The notes beneath the pieces are model-generated. The model was not told the origin of the DNA. It worked only from the letters and a program-made list of their open reading frames with translations, and did not search any database. A DNA stretch of 9,139 bases, from positions 1 through 9,139 of the forward strand of contig JACQEC010000086.1 of assembly GCA_016200765.1 (NCBI GenBank). Direction: 5' to 3'. The stretch comes from Chloroflexota bacterium. Its GTDB lineage: Bacteria > Chloroflexota > Anaerolineae > JACRMK01. The position numbers and the translations under genes are program-made. Below, in pieces: positions 5,967-9,139 of this stretch (position 1 is its first letter; every line of letters begins with the position of its first letter).

Positions 5967-7046
5967 TTAGCCGGTCGGCGCTGACTCTGCCTGCTCGCTC
6001 ACGAGCAGGCGATTAAGCCGCTGATACCGTTCCACATACACGCTCTGCATGGCCTTGCACACCGCGCGCCGCATCCATTTGGGCAGAGGCAACAGAATTT
6101 GCAGAAAACGCTGGAATCGAGTCCCATGCGGCGCCGGCTCGAAGGCAAAGGTCATCCGAATGGAGAAAGGTCGGCCTATACTTTCAACCGTGAAATATTC
6201 AAAGGGCCGCCAGTCGAGGATGGCTTCCACCGTCACGTTTTTGCCGTGCACACAATGGTTACTCGCGCCCATCACGGTCCGCCCGCCCGGTCGCAACGCT
6301 GGCTGGATATGCAGATTTTCCCACGCAAAGCGCTTCTTGGGATCGTTGAACCATTCCCACAACACGGCGGGCGGCGCCGCAAACTCAAATGAGAGCACTT
6401 CATCGGCTTCAGTGGCGGCTATCGCCGTGTGCCGTGCGTCTATCAGTTCCTGGTAGCGTGCGTGAAGGTCTGAACTATAGGTGACGACTTCTCCAAGATG
6501 CTCGTAGCTCTCGACCTGCCGGTGCATCTGCGTCGCGTCCATCCCGAAGTGCTGGAAACACTTTTCGGTCACGAGCAGATACGCGCGCCAACCGGTGGCA
6601 TCGGCGACGTGATTCTTGGCCAGCCGGTGGATGAGGTTCACATCCGATCCGACGAGCTCGTTGATACCGGTCACTTTCTGAACAATGTAGTCGCCGTGAT
6701 GAATGATGAACTTCAGATCAAGCGTTGAAATGGCGTTACAGGCACTGCAGTCGCAGGTCGAGTGGCGCACGACACCCTCCACGCGATCCCTGAATGCGAC
6801 ATAGGTGCTCTCGACCAGTTCGAGCAGCGTCTCACTGCGAAACAACTGGGATTCAGGCACGTACGCGAAGACCGCATCGCCTTCGATTTTGTGAAGCGTC
6901 AGCAGGGTCGTCAGGCGCGTGACCAGCAACTCCAGCAGTTCCGTCAGCACGGCCTGTGAATGCTCCAACTCTGTATGGGCAACATACGAGGTATATCCGG
7001 ATATGTCGGCCAACACAAAGTACCCATGCTGGGTTTTGTTGTCCAT
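5967..7046 (-). CDS. DUF2652 cyclase-like domain fused to SRPBCC domain
   Basis: This 359-residue protein is predicted soluble. The N-terminal part (about 7-200) matches DUF2652, which resembles class III nucleotide cyclases. Compared with mycobacterial Rv1625c, the metal Asps are Asp14 (LADISGYT) and Asp57 (KIEGDAVFA), the base-contact Lys is Lys53, the second base-contact position is Glu130 (Asp in adenylate cyclases), and the transition-state pair is Asn137 and Arg141 (GSDVNLIHRL). The local spacings K-4-D, E-7-N and N-4-R agree. A Cys cluster TCDCSAC (98-103) may bind metal. The C-terminal part (about 215-350: VLSFEFAAPPAVLWEWFNDP to RYQRLNRLL) looks like an SRPBCC hydrophobic-ligand domain. 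A ligand-responsive nucleotide enzyme is possible but unproven. The ATG at 7046 was chosen over a GTG at 7103 because of its ribosome binding site. It is probably cotranscribed with the creatinase-fold gene. Confidence 0.8.
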   Translation of the reverse strand: MDNKTQHGYFVLADISGYTSYVAHTELEHSQAVLTELLELLVTRLTTLLTLHKIEGDAVFAYVPESQLFRSETLLELVESTYVAFRDRVEGVVRHSTCDCSACNAISTLDLKFIIHHGDYIVQKVTGINELVGSDVNLIHRLAKNHVADATGWRAYLLVTEKCFQHFGMDATQMHRQVESYEHLGEVVTYSSDLHARYQELIDARHTAIAATEADEVLSFEFAAPPAVLWEWFNDPKKRFAWENLHIQPALRPGGRTVMGASNHCVHGKNVTVEAILDWRPFEYFTVESIGRPFSIRMTFAFEPAPHGTRFQRFLQILLPLPKWMRRAVCKAMQSVYVERYQRLNRLLVSEQAESAPTG

Positions 7047-7052
7047 CTCGCC

Positions 7053-7060
7053 CCTCCCTA
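7053..7060 (-). promoter_or_regulatory. Ribosome binding site deciding the DUF2652 start
   Basis: On the minus strand TAGGGAGG lies 6 bases before the ATG at 7046. The frame is open upstream to GTG 7103-7101, but that codon lacks a comparable site and would add 19 residues that look non-conserved. Confidence 0.75.
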
Positions 7061-7118
7061 AATATGACAGCCGGGTTCCCCCTGCCCAGACCGTTCCCGC
7101 CACTCACAATCCGAACGC

Positions 7119-7147
7119 AGTATAGACCCGTTCACCCCGCGCCGCAA
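7119..7147 (-). promoter_or_regulatory. Promoter for the DUF2652 / creatinase-fold operon
   Basis: Read on the minus strand, TTGCGG (7147-7142) is followed after 17 bases by TATACT (7124-7119). The -35 box is only partial. Transcription would start near 7112, about 65 bases before the ATG at 7046. Repeat copies B and C lie just upstream. Confidence 0.55.
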
Positions 7148-7182
7148 GCGTTTTGCTCGCCATAGCCTGACGCGGATTCATC

Positions 7183-7210
7183 GGGGCGAAGTTACAACCA
7201 CGCCTCATCC
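7183..7210 (+). repeat. Diverged copy of the left arm at 1039-1066
   Basis: Twenty-one of 28 bases match 1039-1066 in the same orientation, starting GGGGCGAAG. All seven differences are transitions (C/T or A/G), which suggests an old, decaying copy. It directly precedes hairpin repeat copy B. Confidence 0.6.
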
Positions 7211-7214
7211 CCCC

Positions 7215-7277
7215 GTCGCCGTCATTGCGCGCCATATCTCCCCTCTCCCATACTTGGGAGAGGGGCTGGGGGTGAGG
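7215..7277 (+). repeat. 63-bp hairpin repeat, copy B
   Basis: The leader GTCGCCGTCATTGCGCGC is followed by an 8-base link, the perfect 11-bp stem (7240-7250 with 7255-7265, loop TACT), and the tail CTGGGGGTGAGG. Leader and stem are identical to copy C, 94 bases downstream. From 7256 to 7278 the plus strand has four G-runs of three or more. Copies B and C together fill most of the 378-base gap 7047-7424, whose remainder is the promoter and leader of the DUF2652 gene. Confidence 0.95.
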
Positions 7278-7280
7278 GTC

Positions 7281-7307
7281 TGGCTGGCCGTGGCTTCGCC
7301 CTTCCCC
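7281..7307 (+). repeat. 27-base direct repeat, copy 2
   Basis: This is identical over 27 bases to 1082-1108. It lies between hairpin repeat copies B and C, one base before C. Confidence 0.9.
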
Positions 7308-7308
7308 C

Positions 7309-7371
7309 GTCGCCGTCATTGCGCGCTGCATCCCCCCTCTCCCATACTTGGGAGAGGGGCTGGGGGTGAGG
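7309..7371 (+). repeat. 63-bp hairpin repeat, copy C
   Basis: The leader is the same as copy B, with the stem at 7334-7344 and 7349-7359, loop TACT and tail CTGGGGGTGAGG. It lies downstream of the DUF1801 stop (minus strand). For that transcript it would form a hairpin, but no U-run follows, so it is at most a weak terminator. Confidence 0.95.
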
Positions 7372-7424
7372 CCGTCACCTGCCCTGCGAGACAGATACAG
7401 AGATTGCGCTCTCGCTGTGCCTAA

Positions 7425-7745
7425 CTAACGCTGACCGAGCGCCGCATGTCGCAATCCCTTTCCGGTTCCCTCCATCAGCCCCGCCGGATCGGCGAGCGAC
7501 ACGCCATGATAAAACCCCAGGTTGACGTAGCCCGCCTGCGGCATGATATAGACATACGCCTCGCTCATCTTCTTCCGCCCGACGCCGAACGAGGCCGCAC
7601 CATCCCCGAGACGGACAACTTCGACCGCGTCCCGATGAACGCTAAGGATGAGCGTGCGTAGCTGTCGAGCGATGCGTTCGACTTCAGGGTCAAGACCCGC
7701 GACGAGTTCATCAAATGTGCCGAACCTTGTTTCAGAAGCGCCCAT
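7425..7745 (-). CDS. DUF1801 (YdhG-like) domain protein
   Basis: This 106-residue soluble protein follows the DUF1801 pattern: an N-terminal helix FDELVAGLDPEVERIARQLRTLI, then a strand-turn region VVRLGDGAASFGVGRKKMSEAYVYIMPQAGYVNLGFYHGVSLADP, and the closing GLMEGTGKGLRHAAL in which the final Gly-Lys-x-x-Arg is typical. The family is related to small proteins in iron-related and stress loci, but has no established reaction; none is proposed here. AGAGGTGA lies a few bases before the ATG at 7745, an excellent ribosome binding site that supports this start. It is divergent from the 89-aa gene at 7970. It is separated from the DUF2652 gene downstream by a repeat-filled gap with its own promoter, so it is probably a separate transcription unit. 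Confidence 0.82.
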   Translation of the reverse strand: MGASETRFGTFDELVAGLDPEVERIARQLRTLILSVHRDAVEVVRLGDGAASFGVGRKKMSEAYVYIMPQAGYVNLGFYHGVSLADPAGLMEGTGKGLRHAALGQR

Positions 7746-7836
7746 TATTCATCACCTCTTGAGACGGGTATCAATGTTTTGAGTTTACCACAAAGATGCA
7801 GGGAGCGCCTCACCCACCTCTGTTCTGCGTTCGCGG

Positions 7837-7899
7837 GTCGCCGTCGTCGCGCGCTGTATCCCCCCTCTCCCATACCTGGGAGAGGGGCCGGGGGTGAGG
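7837..7899 (+). repeat. 63-bp hairpin repeat, copy D
   Basis: The leader differs slightly from copies B and C, the stem is at 7862-7872 and 7877-7887, the loop is TACC instead of TACT, and the tail is CCGGGGGTGAGG. It lies between the divergent DUF1801 and 89-aa genes and ends 6 bases before the possible -35 of the promoter at 7906. Confidence 0.95.
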
Positions 7900-7905
7900 T
7901 TCCAG

Positions 7906-7935
7906 TTCATCCCATGCCCGCGTTTACGATATAAT
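7906..7935 (+). promoter_or_regulatory. Promoter for the 89-aa gene and FAD oxidase
   Basis: A perfect -10 TATAAT lies at 7930-7935; the -35 candidate TTCATC (7906-7911) is weak, with an 18-base spacer. Transcription would start near 7942. This makes the ATG at 7934, which overlaps the -10 box, an unlikely start codon. Confidence 0.6.
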
Positions 7936-7959
7936 GGGGCCATCCGTTATCACGAGCAT

Positions 7960-7964
7960 AGGGG
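7960..7964 (+). promoter_or_regulatory. Ribosome binding site deciding the 89-aa start
   Basis: AGGGG lies 5 bases before the ATG at 7970, which is the first in-frame ATG downstream of the expected transcription start. Confidence 0.55.
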
Positions 7965-7969
7965 CACCG

Positions 7970-8239
7970 ATGGCGCGGCAACAACTGGGCGTAGATATGG
8001 TCGGCTATCCGATCCTCGAGGGCGATGTCGTGTTCGACGGCGAGCGCCCATGGCGCGTGCAGGCGGCTAACCCCGACGGCACCCTGCACGCCGTGGATGC
8101 CCATGCGTGGGAAATCGTCGCCGGGCCCCTTGACCCGCGGAGCGTCGTGCGCGTGCGCTCCGAGCGCATAGACGAATACGAGTATATGCAGTCGGTCATG
8201 CGCCAGTGCCGGATCATCAAAGAATTCATGGAGAGTTGA
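7970..8239 (+). CDS. Unrecognised 89-aa protein upstream of a FAD-linked oxidase
   Basis: I do not recognise this protein. It has no signal peptide or membrane segment. The first two thirds read as short strands with turns (EGDVVFDGERPWRVQ, NPDGTLHAVDAHAWEIV, RSVVRVRS), suggesting a small beta-barrel. The last third, from DEYEYMQSVMRQCRIIKEFMES, is a likely amphipathic helix with one Cys. The ATG at 7970 was preferred to 7934 because the latter overlaps the -10 box. The stop is 16 bases before the oxidase start, so the two genes are almost certainly cotranscribed. Codon use matches its neighbours. It could be an accessory or regulatory partner of the oxidase, but only the context suggests this. 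Confidence 0.7.
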   Translation: MARQQLGVDMVGYPILEGDVVFDGERPWRVQAANPDGTLHAVDAHAWEIVAGPLDPRSVVRVRSERIDEYEYMQSVMRQCRIIKEFMES

Positions 8240-8255
8240 TCAGCGAGGAGCGCCG

Positions 8256-9139
8256 ATGAGCAATCTCGTCAACGACCTGCAAGGCCGCATTCAGGGCGAA
8301 GTCCGCTTCGACCAGATGTCACGCGCCCTCTATTCGACCGACGCCAGCATCTACCAGATTGAGCCAATCGGCGTCGTCATCCCCAAAAGCGCCGACGACA
8401 TTCAAGCGGTCGTCGAGTTAGCCCGCGCCTACAAGACGCCCGTGCTCGTCCGCGGCGGCGGCACGAGCCTCGCCGGCCAATCCGTCGGCGAAGCGATTTT
8501 GCTCGACTGCTCAAAGCACCTGAATAATATCCTCGAAGTCAACGTCGAGGAACGCTGGGCGCGCGTCCAGCCGGGCGTCGTGCTCGATCAACTGAACCAG
8601 CATCTCGCGCCCACCGGCCTCTGGTTTGCCCCCGATGTCGCCACCAGCAACCGCGCCACCATCGGCGGCATGATGGGCAACAACTCCGCCGGAGCGCACT
8701 CCATCATCTACGGCAAGACGATTGACCACGTCATCGCCCAGAGCGTCATCCTCTCCGATGGCGCGCGCGCCACCTTCGAGCCGCTGAATCAAGCCGCGTT
8801 TGAGGCCAAATTGCGCGGCGACGGCCTCGAAGCGCACATCTACCGCGAAGTAGATCGCATCGTCACCGCGAACCGCGACGAAATCGAGCGCCGTTATCCG
8901 AAGATAATGCGCCGCGTCGGCGGCTACAACCTCGACGCATGGGCGAACTCCGGCGACACGCGCAACATGGCGCGGATGGCGGTCGGCTCCGAAGGCACGC
9001 TCGTGGCCGTCACCGAAGCGAAGTTAAATCTGGTGCCGCGTCCGACTCTAAATGCGGTAGATGTGGTCCACTTCGATGACATCTTCTCCGCCTTGGATTC
9101 GCTGGTTGACATCTTGGCGACCGCCCCGGCCTCGGTCGA
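8256..9139 (+). CDS. FAD-linked oxidase, GlcD/YdiJ type, N-terminal part (3' end outside window)
   Basis: The frame is open from ATG 8256 to the window edge (294 full codons). GAGGAG at 8245-8250 lies 5 bases before the ATG. The visible part is the FAD-binding type-4 (PCMH) domain: YSTDASIYQIEPIGVVIPKS (26-45), the pyrophosphate loop RGGGTSLAGQSVG (66-78), SNRATIGGMMGNNSAGAHSI (131-150) followed by YGKTIDHV, and GSEGTL (244-249). YSTDASIYQ and SNRATIGGM closely resemble my recollection of E. coli YdiJ and of fused FAD-binding/(Fe-S)-binding 2-hydroxyacid dehydrogenases of about 950-1000 residues. A C-terminal iron-sulfur part outside the window is therefore possible. The expected reaction is oxidation of a 2-hydroxy acid (D-lactate, glycolate or D-2-hydroxyglutarate) to the 2-oxo acid. 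It is probably cotranscribed with the 89-aa gene. Confidence 0.88.
   Translation, partial: MSNLVNDLQGRIQGEVRFDQMSRALYSTDASIYQIEPIGVVIPKSADDIQAVVELARAYKTPVLVRGGGTSLAGQSVGEAILLDCSKHLNNILEVNVEERWARVQPGVVLDQLNQHLAPTGLWFAPDVATSNRATIGGMMGNNSAGAHSIIYGKTIDHVIAQSVILSDGARATFEPLNQAAFEAKLRGDGLEAHIYREVDRIVTANRDEIERRYPKIMRRVGGYNLDAWANSGDTRNMARMAVGSEGTLVAVTEAKLNLVPRPTLNAVDVVHFDDIFSALDSLVDILATAPASV

Noticed and set aside
7047..7103. Longer DUF2652 protein starting at GTG 7103
   Set aside because: The 19 added residues include the sequence read from the ribosome binding site of ATG 7046, and the GTG has no binding site of its own.
7215..7371. Copies B and C considered as a short CRISPR array
   Set aside because: There are only two adjacent units, the 'spacer' between them contains another dispersed repeat, the unit is 63 bases with a long perfect hairpin, and no cas gene is nearby.
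7334..7371. Hairpin repeats as intrinsic terminators
   Set aside because: The stems are strong, but none is followed by a T-run on either strand, and copy D lies between two divergent gene starts where a terminator is not needed.

Overview
This window is high-GC bacterial DNA with tightly packed genes, good ribosome binding sites and several recognisable sigma-70-type promoters. The gene families, the dispersed CCCTCTCCCA/TGGGAGAGGG hairpin repeats and the heptamer GGAGTAG repeats remind me of Chloroflexota genomes. That assignment is inference from memory, with moderate confidence. I see no rRNA, tRNA, CRISPR array, transposase or phage gene.

Layout on the left (+ strand). The window opens inside the C-terminal half of an MFS transporter (to 477). 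A 144-residue protein follows (582-1016), resembling emfourin-type inhibitors of M4 metallopeptidases. A 318-base intergenic stretch then carries an inverted repeat, copy A of a 63-bp hairpin repeat, and a clear promoter. That promoter serves a benzoylformate-decarboxylase-like ThDP enzyme (1335-2942), followed by a fold-type-I PLP aminotransferase (3097-4311) and a DUF971 protein (4319-4705). An imperfect inverted pair of heptamer tandem repeats separates the first two of these. The set ends at a strong, probably bidirectional, terminator (4758-4796). An aminotransferase making a 2-oxo acid and a ThDP decarboxylase consuming one would form an Ehrlich-type route from amino acid to aldehyde, but the substrate cannot be read from the sequence.

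Layout in the middle (- strand, read right to left). A DUF1801 protein (7745-7425) comes first. After a repeat-rich gap comes a DUF2652 protein (7046-5967), in which a class III nucleotide-cyclase-like domain is fused to an SRPBCC ligand-binding domain. Then comes a creatinase/M24-fold protein (5919-4852) that has lost three of the five metal ligands of the peptidases. The last two lie 47 bases apart and probably share a promoter at 7147-7119.

Layout on the right (+ strand). Diverging from the DUF1801 gene, a promoter beside repeat copy D drives an unrecognised 89-residue protein (7970-8239). A FAD-linked oxidase of the GlcD/YdiJ type starts 16 bases later (8256) and runs off the window.

The points most worth a second look are: the near-complete cyclase catalytic set in the DUF2652-SRPBCC fusion; the metal-site-less creatinase-fold protein beside it; and the four same-orientation 63-bp repeats, two of which end within about 10 bases of a promoter. 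I found no defence or mobile system.
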